The notes: generated from the sequence alone by a model not told the origin. A stretch of 64,000 bases of DNA from Telopea speciosissima (GCF_018873765.1 NC_057924.1:10937001-11001000); one strand, 5' to 3'. Counted from the stretch's first letter, positions 36,930-47,703 are shown. Translations and numbers: made by a program.

Positions 36930-37807
36930 GAGGAGAGGAATTAGTGGATCGAAATGATGTCCTAATCTCTCCCAGAGGTTCAAAATGTGACAAGGTCAGC
37001 AGCGAAATATGCAGAGAAGAACATATTATCGTTGGCTACCATCTGCACCGTAACATTAATTTGAATGTCCAGATCTATCTCTTGATTGATTCCTAGACCT
37101 CGTTGTCCTGAATCTCCATGAAGGAGTTAACAGTTTTCACACTCAGAGGGTTCTGATCCAGTTTAGCGACAAAGTCGATTGTTGAGTTTGTTGGGACATG
37201 TTTCCTTTAGTAACTTAAGTAGAACATGATCCATGGTTGGATCGGCCTTTCTTCTGTTGTTGCAATTGTAGAGACAATCTTTGAAGGAAGAACACTACTG
37301 TGTGAGCACCTAAACATAAAAAATGCACCCAATTAATAGACCTAGCATTAGTTCAAAGGGATGAATCAATCCTCTAATACCATCTCTCTTTCTGCAGGTT
37401 TAAATTAATAATGATCCTTTAAAGCCTTGGTAGCTCACTGTATTTTTGTTTTCATCAATAAAATTCAATTGGGGTCCGACTGATACTCCATACGATTTGC
37501 AGGTATGGTACCCTATATATGAACTTCTTCAACCATGTGACTTCATTAAAAATCAGCCAATTTACTTCCCTTTTTCCTTTCACTCTCCCCCATGAAGTAG
37601 TACTGAAACCAGAAAAAAAATTAATGTATATTATTACGTACCAATGAGAGTAACCATGTCTGGAACATTGTTTCCTAGAGTTGCAAATAATCAAATAGAA
37701 TCACCCACTGAAATTTCAGCAGGAGGTAGAAGATTCACAGCATCGCTTGCAATTGAAGATAGGCCATACCTTCTCCCTGTCATTACATCGAAGTACTGTC
37801 CTCCACC
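36930..37807 (-). pseudogene. Class III peroxidase pseudogene (3' exons)
   Basis: Exon-like block 37642-37807 encodes GGQYFDVMTGRRYGLSSIAS and ends DMVTLIG at a donor, as in secretory plant peroxidases, where GGP.Y.V.TGRRDG precedes the DMV.L.G.HT motif. It has an in-frame TGA after GDSI. The next block, from 37309 downwards, starts with GAHTV, which holds the proximal heme-ligand histidine, then loses about 11 bases and continues in another frame with CSSFKDCLYN and ADPTMDHVLLKLL. After more frame changes come LDQNPLSVKTVNSF, MVANDNMFFSAYFAADLVTF and a final GEIR. The N-terminal exons with the distal histidine were not found. The stop and frameshifts make this a dead gene. Confidence 0.85.
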
Positions 37808-40391
37808 CTGCAGTGTGTACACAACCTACTGTATATATATATACGTTATATATATGGGATTTTTATAGGCAGAGGTTGGGCACACCGCTAGCTTTCCTGG
37901 AGCTAGTGGCTCAACCAATGGCGGGGGAGGGGGGGGGGGGCTGGCAGGGGAGGGGCGGGGGGGACTTTTCCAAGGGGGAGGAGAGAGCCAGACAGTGCTG
38001 GGAACAACTCCTTCATGGGACCTTCTCCACACCAAGGGTCATGCAAAAACTCCACTCTTTTTCATCCCCCACTATAAATCTCACCCCTTTCCTCCCATTT
38101 GATATCTTGAATTACCAAAAAATAAATAAAAAAATAGAGTGATAGTATGATATCAACTTTCCAGCAAGGAATAATCACATGGACATCTATTAAAAGAATT
38201 GTGTCAGTTTCATTACATGGGGCAGTTATGAAGTATCTGGCAGTCTGATAGGCATCTCATCCGACATTATGTTTCACAGCCAGAATAGAAGAAATGTATG
38301 AGTTTATTAACTGTCATACAAGTAGGATATGTTATTCATTATTTTCTCATGCTAACAATGCCAAGAGTTTTGAGATCACAGCTGGTCATAGTTAATTAGT
38401 TCAAATCTAAGAATAAAATGCTGCTGTAATTTGATTTCTTAAACATCAAAACATCCAAACTCACAAAACTGAAAGCACCCTAAAGGTTATCAATATGCTA
38501 AAATCACAAGATGTAACCATTTCCAGTCAATTCTAGTTAAGTGATATTGTACCTCATTGGGAGGCCAAAGCAGCAATAACATATATTGGCAACCTAATAA
38601 TGGAAACGGGAAATTGAGGTATCCGGGAGGTGAAGATAAAAGGTATCAAATACATGGTAGTATGTGTTGTATACTGAGAGAGGCTTGTAACATTACAGAT
38701 GGGTCCCACTAGGAGATCTTTGTCAAAAACTTACATGAAAAGTTGTCCTAACTATTCATGCTTTCAACCTTTTCTTTGTTTATAGATCACCCATGACATT
38801 TCTCTTTTCTACTTGTTAAAACAAGCCATCCAATTGACACAAATTTCAACATAGATAACACTCCAAGATGCAATCCAAGGTATGGTGCATCTCAACTCCT
38901 GCAATTACCTGAATGAGTATGCTACAAGGAGATAATCTTTGTTGTCTGTTGGCTCTGTACCAAGTAAATTGTCATCAAGCAAAAAGCTACAAGTCCATCC
39001 ACAAAAATAAGCCAAAATGCATATGAAATGAAAGTTAGACACTTGAACTGCCACTTTCAAGTCTGTTATTCTTCATTGTATGGTGGAACTTCCTTAAGAC
39101 TCTTATTAGTCCGTTACTCATGTCAATGGTACTAGTAGACAAGCTAGCCAGATCTTCCTATAGAGTATAGACAAAGGAAGAGCCCACACCATGAGTTGAA
39201 GTTCTGAGATAGTTTGTCCTTTGTGCCCTAAAAAATGATTAATGAATGTCATGAGCCTAAAATTTGGTTATAAGGGACAACTATACTAAGCAGAGTTGAT
39301 GGAACCCAAACACTTATAATATGAAAGAGTACATAAAAGAACAATAGGATACTGAAATGAATAATGACATAAAAAATGTGATCAGATGTCCCAATTTCAC
39401 ATATATTAACTCATAACTGAAAAATATAGTGGAAAAAAAAAAATCAAAGCTGCTGAGCAAAGAGAAGAAATAAATACAACAGCAGATAAACAAGAAGAAA
39501 AGGACAATTATCCTCACCAAAATGTCATTCTTAGATGAGTTCTTTTAAGATGAAGGATATATCCATGCATTTCACTCATGCACCATCAGAGATATGAAGA
39601 AGAAACTTCTCCTGTGAAGGCCTTGAAAACGGTTAAGTAAAAATTATGCATTCTGTGCTACAAGAACCTCATCTTCCAATTGTAATTTTTGCAATTCATT
39701 TATGGTAACTCTGTCAGTTCCAAGCTTGGATAAAGGAAACTTGCATCATGTTTAGAGCTAGTATGAAGATGGGGAGGTCAAGGTATATGATAGGTTGCCA
39801 ATGACAAGGTTTTAATTAAGCCAATCCGTCTGAAAACACCCAGTCAAAGCAAGTTAATTGAATCTTTCAGAGAAGACAAACAACCAGGTTAGAACTTAGA
39901 AGGCTAATGTGCCAGTTCAGATGCCTTATTCACCAGATCCATGAGGAAGGAAGACAGAAGAAAAATGTTTCCCATAGAATGGGTGGATGCAGCTGCAAGG
40001 TGCTTCCAGAGTGCTGTGTGGTCAGCACATATCAATAAAGGAGGATTAATAAGAAAAGCCGTGCTTTATGGGGCAGAATGTTAAGAAACCAAGAAAGAAC
40101 ACATACAAAAAATGAGGATGGCCGAAATGTAGATGTTGAAGTAGAGTGCAAAAACTCCATATGTCGTAAGCTGGATCATACAACTAGGGTTAGTCATGTA
40201 TGAAGTCATATTACATAAGGCCAACTCTAAAACTTTTCCTAACATTGGCCAAGAGACTTTGGCTGAGAGTTAATTCTGGTACTCCCTACAATCCCAACCA
40301 AATCCAAAACCTTGAAAAGAATCCATCCTTCTAAACTTTCTCTAACAATGCCAACAACTTAGCCATGTACAAGAAAGTAAAACTTATGTGG
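37808..40391. other. Spacer between peroxidase pseudogene and unit 3
   Basis: A G-rich low-complexity block is at 37921-37980. No gene, RNA or transposon signature is recognised in the rest. Confidence 0.4.
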
Positions 40392-41069
40392 AACAAAGGG
40401 ATGAAAATCAGACTCATTTGGAACCAGAAAGATGTAAAAATACATTAAAAGGCATGCCCTATTCCATTTTCTGGCCATTTCGGCACACTAATTCAAGGCT
40501 TGTAATTTTCCTTGCTAGTGTGTGCTTGTTTTTTGGGGGGGGGGGGGGGTAAGAGGGTGAGAAGAGACCACATTGTATGCTTACTACTATTATATGAGGG
40601 ACCGAATTGGGGATTTAAGGTAGCTGCTCCAGACATCTCGTATCCATGTTATGTAGGCATGAATGAATGATAAGACTCATTTGCAACTAAAAGATTTAAT
40701 AATGATAGAAGAATAACATAGACATGATAAAAGAATCTGCAGAAAATAAAATGTTGCATTGAACAATGAAAGATCAAGTGTTTATATACATGTATAAACA
40801 CTAGAGGCTGTATCATCTGACCCTCATGAACTTGATTAAACTAGGATTCCCTACGGACAAATTACAATCTCCCAAAACCAATGGAACCCAAAAAAAAACT
40901 AAATAATACCCATCCCTACAGACAAATTACAATCTCCCAAAACCAATGCAACCAAAATAAACTAAATAATATCTCTTCCTACGGACAAATTGTCCTTGTA
41001 AAAGTCAAAACCCCTCTCCATGATCAGTTCCTCCTACAGTTTGATACTTTTCTTTGTAAGTCTGTTCCA

Positions 41070-42101
41070 CTATAATACCAAAGATATTGAAGCCTTTGAT
41101 ACTGGCTTCAATCTGTCATCACCAATAGAAGGCTCATCAGAGCCATTGATCCTCCTCCGCTTTTGACCTCCCACTGCAGATTCTACACTCTCTGCTTCTT
41201 TGGTATTGTCAGTATCCACTGATACGAATGGATGATGCAAAAGCATAGCGGCTGTCCATCTGAACATGCTAGTCCTCACAAAACACCTCTTCAAGAAATC
41301 CTTTCCTTCTTTGGACATCTTACTCGGAGTCTCGGGCCATTCCCTGCTGGAGCCGATCAGAGAAAGAAGCTCATCAACATCCATGTCAGACTCACAATTC
41401 CAGGCAGGTTTCCCACTAATCATCTCAGCCACAAGACATCCAAGAGCCCATATATCAGAGGGGGCTTCCTGTTCCTTACGTGCAACAGATTCCGGTGACA
41501 TATAAAGAGGGGTTCCTCTCAAACTCAAAGAGTGGCGTTCCTTCTTCCTCTTCCTCTGTTCTCTCATGGTATTCTTGGCGGAACCAAAATCAGCAATCTT
41601 GGCGACGCAGTCATCATGACTTGTGTCTGAAGAAGAAGAAGATGAGCAAAGCACCAGCAGAATATTCTGGGGCTTGATATCGCAATGAACGTAACCATGA
41701 TCATGAATGTGGTGAAGACCCTGAAGAATCGAGCGGGTGTAGCGCCTAACGTCGGCCTCAGGCAATCCGCCATGGGAGTTCTTAATCCGAGAAGCAAGGT
41801 TACCTCCAGAGGCATATTCCAGCAAGACATTATAGGTTAGCTCACCATTCTCCCTAGTGATTTCGTCTCCGTAGCAGCGCAGAATGTGAGGGCATCCTTC
41901 GAGCCTGGTGAGTATCTCCCTTTCCTTCTGAAGCGTTCCGGAGCGAGAGACCTCAGCCCATTTCACAGCCATTAATGGTGGGAGATGGTTTCGACGCTTG
42001 TTGGCTTTCTGCTTTGCTGTGGCCAAAGAAACAGTGCCGAAGCTCCCTCGAGCAATGGTATCGCCTCTCATCCACATTCCTCCTTGACTCTGTCGCTCCA
42101 T
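41070..42101 (-). CDS. MAPKKK17/18-like protein kinase, copy 3
   Basis: This intronless gene has 343 codons. The glycine loop is IARGSFGTV, and the landmarks MAVKWAEV, HCDIKPQN, ADFGSAK, RGTPLYMSPES and SDIWALGC are intact. Compared with copies 1 and 2 the C-terminal tail lacks 22 residues between KEAESV and ESAVGG, an in-frame deletion of about 66 bases. The KRRRIN patch after it is kept. The other differences from copy 1 are few, such as CLVAEM for CVVAEM. TATAAATT is at 42279-42286, and a large insertion starts about 23 bases beyond it, so its distal promoter differs from those of its sisters. Confidence 0.93.
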   Translation of the reverse strand: MERQSQGGMWMRGDTIARGSFGTVSLATAKQKANKRRNHLPPLMAVKWAEVSRSGTLQKEREILTRLEGCPHILRCYGDEITRENGELTYNVLLEYASGGNLASRIKNSHGGLPEADVRRYTRSILQGLHHIHDHGYVHCDIKPQNILLVLCSSSSSSDTSHDDCVAKIADFGSAKNTMREQRKRKKERHSLSLRGTPLYMSPESVARKEQEAPSDIWALGCLVAEMISGKPAWNCESDMDVDELLSLIGSSREWPETPSKMSKEGKDFLKRCFVRTSMFRWTAAMLLHHPFVSVDTDNTKEAESVESAVGGQKRRRINGSDEPSIGDDRLKPVSKASISLVL

Positions 42102-42278
42102 CTTGGAGTGCTTAGAAATCAGAATGTTAGGGTTAGGGCTTTTTTTCTCTCTTTCAATGAAGAACTTACAATGGAGCGGGAGTAAGGATTTTCGGGCTCA
42201 AACAAACAGCTAAGGATTACTTCCGCTGTGAAGAAAGAATTTAACGATATGATAACTGAAAGCGTTTCGCGGGTTGCT

Positions 42279-42286
42279 AATTTATA
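42279..42286 (-). promoter_or_regulatory. TATA box of kinase 3
   Basis: TATAAATT on the minus strand, the equivalent of TATAAATA in copies 1 and 2. Confidence 0.55.
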
Positions 42287-42320
42287 AGTAAGAGAATGAC
42301 CAACGAACTCATTTTTATCT

Positions 42321-42469
42321 TCTCAATTACACTGCCCGTGTTTGACCTCAAGCACGTCCAACAGTGTGGATCCCACCTTGGACAATGTGTTCGGGCAAAG
42401 GATAGGATAATCATTTTCGTCTCCTCTGTTAAGTGTACTTGAAATCAAATACGGATAGTGTAATTGAGA
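42321..42469. mobile_element. Small MITE inside the composite insertion
   Basis: Terminal inverted repeats of about 25 bases: TCTCAATTACACTGCCCGTG on the left and the inverse of TCTCAATTACACTATCCGTA on the right. No coding content. Confidence 0.7.
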
Positions 42470-42476
42470 GGATTGC

Positions 42477-44098
42477 TTTTGACAAATGCCCACCTGAAAT
42501 TATTCATTTGTCCAAATGTTCCCTACAATTTTTTTGATTATAAATTCCCGTTTACTTTCAAAACAGTGTAGTTCTTTGGTCCTTCTTGTTAATTTGGGAT
42601 GTTAGATGTTAGTTTTTAAGAATCTAATGACCAAAATGCCCTTTTAATAATAATCGACCAAAATTAAAGAATAAAATAACCAAAATGCCCTCATATTCTC
42701 CAAATCATTTAGGGTTGGAACTGAAATTTTTTTCCCCAAATAGCTTTAGTGCCTTTTCATTTGATAATTTCATCAGTCATGATTCACCTTGCGATGTTTC
42801 AAATACCTTTTACTGTTCCCCTCAATAGGCATACACACTCTTGTGCAGTGCCTCTTTCTCGAATGCAATGAGCACCTCACCCCACACAGACGTGGACACT
42901 CTCTAGTGCTCACCGGTGGAAGAATTGGTGGTGGGGCCATGACTGGTGTTGGTGCAAGTGCAGGTGCCTTTGACGGGTGCCTTTGCTATAGCCTATGTAA
43001 CAAAGAAATACACAAAACTCAAACACCATTTCATACCCATTTGCATAGGCATTCTCCATGAGAGCTCTTGCTCTTGTGATGTTGTGATGCTAAGAAAACA
43101 GTGGTGGATCATAAAGAAGTAAAAGAGAGAAAATTATTAAAAAAAAAAAAAAAAACGACTAAAGAGGGAGGAAAATAGAGCAATGCATCTCTTTAGAAAG
43201 TTAAAATTACCTCCAAGAAGATTTCGTCGTCATTAGATGAAGCCTACAAAACCCAAATAACGTTACTGCCTTTTCCCTTTGATAATCTCATCATTCATGA
43301 TTCACCTCGCAATGTTCCGAATACCTTTTACTGTTCCCCTCAATAGGTCCGTTTCTCGACCTATCTCTGCACCTCTCAATTCCCATATTCGTACTCCAAT
43401 CAATTCAAAGGCCGTTCAGACCCTTGGGTCAGATCCTAATCTGATCCTCCCCTTCTCCTCCACCTCTGATTTCCTCACACAAATTGGACTCTTGCAAGTA
43501 TCCATTGTTCTCTCACTCGCCTGATTTTCCACCCGGAAATTTCATCCAACAAAATGTCTACTTATCGACTGATGTAAAATTGTAACACAATTGAATATTT
43601 GGATCGTTGCCCATCTTCTATTCTTTTCCAAGCTTGATTTCTTGATGTTGAAGCCCAGATTCCAAGGACCCAAAAGTGAAAAAATATAGATCTTCTGTTT
43701 ACATTGAGACACATTTAGCATTTTATTTTGCTTGAAAGACGCTGCAACCCAAACAGAAATAAATTATAAGTATAATGTATGTAGTAGTTTCACCTGCCTT
43801 CTTTTGCTTTCCAGATGGGTTCAAACCCTAACTGATTTGGGAAAAAAATTTTCAGTTGCAACCCTAAACGATTTGGAGAAGATGAGGGCAATTTGGTCTT
43901 TTTATTTTTAATTTTGATGAATTATTATAAGAAAGGTATTTTGGTCATTAGATTCCTTAAAATTAACATCTAATGTCCCAAATTAACGGTAGAGACCCAA
44001 GTGCTACATTGTTTTGAAAGTAGGAGAAAATTTGCAATTAGAAAAGTTATAGGGGCCATTTAGACAAATGGATATTTTCAGGTTGGCAATTGTCAAAA
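42477..44098. mobile_element. Foldback element with about 270-bp inverted arms
   Basis: The left arm begins TTTTGACAAATGCC and the right arm ends GGCAATTGTCAAAA. Matching inner blocks include ACTTTCAAAACA, TTAATTTGGGA and GAATCTAATGACCAAAATG, each inverted in the other arm. No 9-bp flanking repeat is seen, so Mutator membership is not proven. Confidence 0.75.
43138..43156. repeat. Poly(A) run inside the foldback element
   Basis: A run of about 19 bases, almost all A. Confidence 0.9.
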
Positions 44099-44519
44099 AC
44101 TCAAAAAAAAGAAAAAAAGAATGACCAACGAACTGACGTGATGTCCTTCTCTTACATGAATCCCGCTTTGCTGTAACGGCTGTCCTGGGTGAACTTCAAT
44201 CCGGACCGTTGATCTGATGTTGGTAATCATTGCAAGTAGTACATGGGATATGTTGGCATTACCAATTCCGTCTACACATTTATTCTATTTATAATTCAAA
44301 TAAAAATTAAGGGGAAGACAATGCTACTTGGTCGTGTGCGGTGCACGATCCTATGCCCAGACACCAAGCCTCATGAAATGCCCACCGTGACGTCAGGGAT
44401 TTTTGTCTTTCCATGGGATGCGGCGGTCATTTTACGGCCCTGTGTTTGTGCGGAGGGATACATGACTAGTTTTGTTGTACATCCATCTTTACATCCCCAT
44501 CTCTGTCACACATAGCTTC

Positions 44520-44905
44520 GATATATAACATTTTTAGCTGTCCAACATTCTACCACATAGATCATTGCAAATAGGACAACAGTTCTGTATAATTTTTCTT
44601 TAAGTTTGAAAGAAATGTGTCAATCACACAGTACTTTGGTCGCACCTCTCAACTTCATCCGTCCCACTTTAATTCTTTGTGAAACATCATCATTTATGTC
44701 ATCTTTTTTGTCAATGATAGATCCCAGATATTTGAAATAGTCATTTGACGATCTCTCTCTCTCTCCTCAATTTTCACCATGTCATCATTCATCATAGTGT
44801 GACTAAAGTTACACATCATATACTCCGTCTTTGATATATTAATCTTAAAGCTTCTTGTTTTCAAGGTCTATCTCTACATCTCTAACTCATGTTCTTTTCT
44901 TACAT
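44520..44905 (-). pseudogene. RTE-type LINE reverse transcriptase fragment
   Basis: The minus strand gives, across frameshifts, KTEYMMCNFSHTMMND, YLGSI-like YFKYLGSIIDKKDDI, RIKVGRMKLRGATKVLCD and KLKEKLYRT. This order is that of the C-terminal part of plant RTE-clade reverse transcriptases. It opposes a homologous fragment on the plus strand at 44942. Confidence 0.75.
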
Positions 44906-44941
44906 TACATGAATCTTACTTTCCTGTGACAGTGATATAGG

Positions 44942-45412
44942 ATGGTGACTAGTGTGAGAACTGTGGGAGGTCAAGGTAAGGAATTATCAATTAAGATTAG
45001 GTTACACCAAGAATCAACCTTAAAGCCTTATCTTTTTGTACTTTTCATGGATGACCTAACCAAGAGCATTCAAGATGAGGTTCCATGGTGCATGCTCTTC
45101 GTCGATGATATCTTGTTGGTGGATGAGTCAAAAGCAAAGATTAATGTTAAATTAGAACTTTGGAGATCAACCTTGGAAACCAAATGTTTTAAGATTAGTA
45201 AAACGAAGACGAAGTATATGATGTGTAATGTTAGTCATACTATGATGAATACTGACATGATGCAAATTAAAAAAAAAAAGAAATGGCACAAAGTGATTAT
45301 TTTAGATTTGGGGTCAATCATTAATAAAAAAAAGGATATAGAGAATGATGTTTCACATAGAATTAAAGTGAGATGGATGAAGTGGAGAGATGCATTGGAG
45401 TGTTGTGTGTAG
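44942..45412 (+). pseudogene. RTE-type LINE reverse transcriptase fragment, plus strand
   Basis: An open frame of 156 codons with RLHQESTLKPYLFVLFMDDL (usual form LHQGSALSPYLF), then CMLFVDDILLVDE, which corresponds to the catalytic A/FADD box with V for A, and the KTKYMMCN and RIKVRWMKWR segments. The N-terminal part is missing, and a lysine run from an A-tract replaces part of the sequence. It is cut off by a MITE at 45410. Confidence 0.8.
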
Positions 45413-45680
45413 GGGTGTAAATGAATAGCCAAAATCCGTTTCCGTATTCATGTCCGTATCCATTTAGCACTATTCGAATCCGTCCAAAAGCTAAACGGAT
45501 GCGGATACGGATAGGCTATAGCTATCCGAAAAGCTATATTTACATGTAAACGAAAAAAATATTTGATCCGTATCTGTATCCGTATCCGTTTAGCACTATC
45601 CGAATCCGTCCGATAGCTAATCGGATGCGGATGCGGATTTAGCACTATCCGAGCCGAATCCGATCCATTTACATCCCTAC
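45410..45680. mobile_element. hAT-like MITE
   Basis: Ends are TAGGGGTGTAAATGAAT and the inverse of TAGGGATGTAAATGGAT. The interior is built of repeated GGATGCGGATACGGAT-type units and their complements. The termini resemble hAT non-autonomous elements common in plants. An 8-bp target duplication is not evident. Confidence 0.7.
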
Positions 45681-46244
45681 TTCCAAGGCTATCTGTATTT
45701 ATTGGGAACAAAACTGATATAGTACTATTTCCTTCTCACCTGAGGTTCTTTTTAATTCTCTCTCCAACCCTCTCTCCAACCCCGATTGATGGACTCCATA
45801 TGAATGATACCATTTTCTTATAGTATATGAAATGGAGATTCCTCCCGCTCGCCCAATGCTGGCATCATAGGACATCTTCTCCCATGTCTAATTGTGCCCT
45901 TGCCCTAGGGTTATCAATCAATTGGTAAAATGAGTGCCTCTTGAAATGATTGCTCTACCCCCTATAAAATGAAAAACCCCCTAGTCAATGCTCCTGTGTG
46001 TGCTACCATTGGTCCCACGTTGGTGTAGGAGCCATGCAACTGAGTAGCGTTCTTCTTCCCTCCCCCACTCCCAAATTTTATTTTATTTTTTTGATATTTT
46101 TCTTTTGCCTTTTAGGGAAAAAAACACTAACTGATCGTGTGATTTGCGTCTAACGTCTAGACATTGGACCACGTAAAATTAATGCTCCTTCACTGATGAA
46201 ATAAAATATCTCATTCAAACAGATCCCCTCTACACGTGCTCTCA
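45681..46244. other. Spacer, no gene seen
   Basis: A segment at 46002-46052 weakly resembles the end of MITE family 1. Nothing else is supported. Confidence 0.35.
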
Positions 46245-46414
46245 TTGACCAACCAATTTGGATCCTCTACTGTCGAGCTGCCTGATAAGACCATGTGCAA
46301 TATCCGCCTTACCCCTGCCCAAACTCCTTGCCCGAGTGGGGGTAAGGCAATCTTTGCATGCGGCACGGTCCTATTGAGCAGCTCGACAGTAGAGGATCTG
46401 GATCCTTGACCAAC
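46245..46414. mobile_element. Palindromic MITE with 9-bp target duplication
   Basis: The arms are inverted copies: GGATCCTCTACTGTCGAGCTGC on the left, in two parts, and the inverse of GATCCTCTACTGTCGAGCTGC on the right. Flanks are direct repeats TTGACCAAC at 46245-46253 and 46406-46414. The body, 46254-46405, could fold into a long hairpin. Confidence 0.75.
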
Positions 46415-46739
46415 ACGCACTGATGCAGACGCTGCACGACCAGACAGCGTCATGAGCATCCTCTTCAGTCTTGAGTCTTGATTCTCTTGACCACTTCACC
46501 ATACCTATCTCAGTCAATAGATATCCTTTAATGCTTTTGTCTTTATTATTTATTGACATTTTTATCTTCCCTTCCGTTTTATTTTTTGGTAAATATCTTC
46601 CCTTCCGTTTATGTTTTGATATTACCTCATTAATACTCTTTATTCACAGGAAAGAAACAAAACTCTATAAAACAGATTCAAACTGGTCTATACGTTCCAC
46701 ATTTTGTAACGTTTCTAATTCAAATCCTTGTCAGTGTAA

Positions 46740-46886
46740 GAGATCTCTACTTGGTCGCATGGTCTCTACACAAGTGTTTGGGTCAATGGGTGAGTACGTC
46801 TAACTATCAACCCAGAGGTAGAGGCATCATCCCTCACGGTACCCTGTGAGAGGGCGTAGGAAACACCACCAAGTAGAGATCTTTTT
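46740..46886 (+). mobile_element. MITE-like element, family 1, copy 2
   Basis: Inverted relative to the copy at 3773-3916. Starts AAGAGATCTCTACTTGG and ends CCAAGTAGAGATCTTTTT. The middle parts of the two copies have diverged. Confidence 0.7.
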
Positions 46887-46913
46887 CCTTAACAATATAT
46901 AGAAGAAAACCAA

Positions 46914-47050
46914 ATGTTCTTTGTGTGCCTGAGGGGAGGGGGGCGCAGGTTGTGCCCAGACACATGGGGGTGGGCAAAATGACCATCCTACCCCCTGACT
47001 GGCAGGCCCATGTGTCTTGGCGTAGGCTGCGTTGCGGCACAGAGAACATC
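46914..47050. mobile_element. Foldback MITE-like element
   Basis: Left end ATGTTCTTTGTGTGCC and right end GGCACAGAGAACAT are inverted. Inner inverted blocks include AGACACATGGG/CCCATGTGTCT. Confidence 0.65.
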
Positions 47051-47695
47051 AGCCCATGAAAGAAAGATTTTCCTTCTACTTATGTTTATATCATTACCTC
47101 TATTGCGTCAAGAACTGGGGGGAGGGGGGAGCGTGTCGTTCCTGCAAAGAAGAAAACAGCAATAAAGGACCGGGCCAAGTCGGTTTGGTCGCTCCGATGG
47201 CTAAGTGAAAACTCTCTAGCAACAGATAATAGTAATTGAAATCAGATGATCATAGAAGGAGGTTACCCAATCATTTATAGGTGATTGAGAGAGTCCTGCA
47301 GGGGAGGACGTGACCTAATAGGAAAGGGAATCTCCCCGGCATGAGTTTAGGCGATTAGGAGCCTTTTTAGGGCAAGGGATAAGCTTTCCAGACCATCACG
47401 CCACGAGACTAGTGGGCTAATTTAGTGCCGTTAGGGCCATTCTGGTTATTTTCGGGGCGTGATTCCACCGCCTTATCCAGATTTGGCATCGGGGCATGGT
47501 CGGCCCCCTCCCAGGATCGGGTCGCTATCTACTCTAGGTTGGTTCTTCCTTGCGTTGTCCTCAATGGGACGACCTGATCACGGGCACGTACCGTCTTTAC
47601 CCACATGGGGCTACACATGTCAGAACCCTATTGGGTGCCGGTTTTATGATGTATCGACCTCATTTAATACTCTTACCAGAAATGAATCAAATACA
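47051..47695. other. Upstream region of the PMEI-like gene
   Basis: This GC-richer stretch (about 47150-47640) differs in base composition from its AT-rich neighbours and may be part of an unrecognised transposable element. No coding region is supported. Confidence 0.35.
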
Positions 47696-47703
47696 TATAT
47701 AAA
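47696..47703 (+). promoter_or_regulatory. TATA box of the PMEI-like gene
   Basis: TATATAAA lies 59 bases upstream of the ATG at 47762, which leaves a short leader. Confidence 0.65.

Larger units (their letters stand above)
42293..44134. mobile_element. Composite insertion upstream of kinase 3, with 17-bp target duplication
   Basis: The identical 17-mer AGAATGACCAACGAACT lies at 42293-42309 and 44118-44134. Units 1 and 2 have the related sequence once. The 1808 inserted bases contain a 149-bp MITE (42321-42469), then a foldback element (42477-44098), and end in an A-rich tail at 44099-44117, next to the duplication. A-rich tail plus a long direct repeat resembles LINE-driven retroposition; alternatives are sequential nested insertions or repair of a break. 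An internal direct repeat of about 85 bases (42745 and 43261, sharing ACCTTTTACTGTTCCCCTCA) is also present. Confidence 0.8.
40392..44305. repeat. Segmental duplication, unit 3 (shorter)
   Basis: Homology to units 1 and 2 starts near GGGATGAAAA(T/A)CA with ACTCATTTGGAACCA (about 19398 in unit 1) and runs through the kinase gene to the TATTTATAATTCAAATAAAAA stretch at 44285-44305. It is interrupted by a 1.8-kb insertion (42310-44117). Confidence 0.8.

Noticed and set aside
37747..38142. 131-codon plus-strand frame
   Set aside because: It spans the peroxidase pseudogene antisense strand and a G-rich low-complexity block.
45448..45711. Minus-strand frame rich in arginine, serine and aspartate
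   Set aside because: It is produced by GGATAC-type repeats inside the hAT-like MITE.
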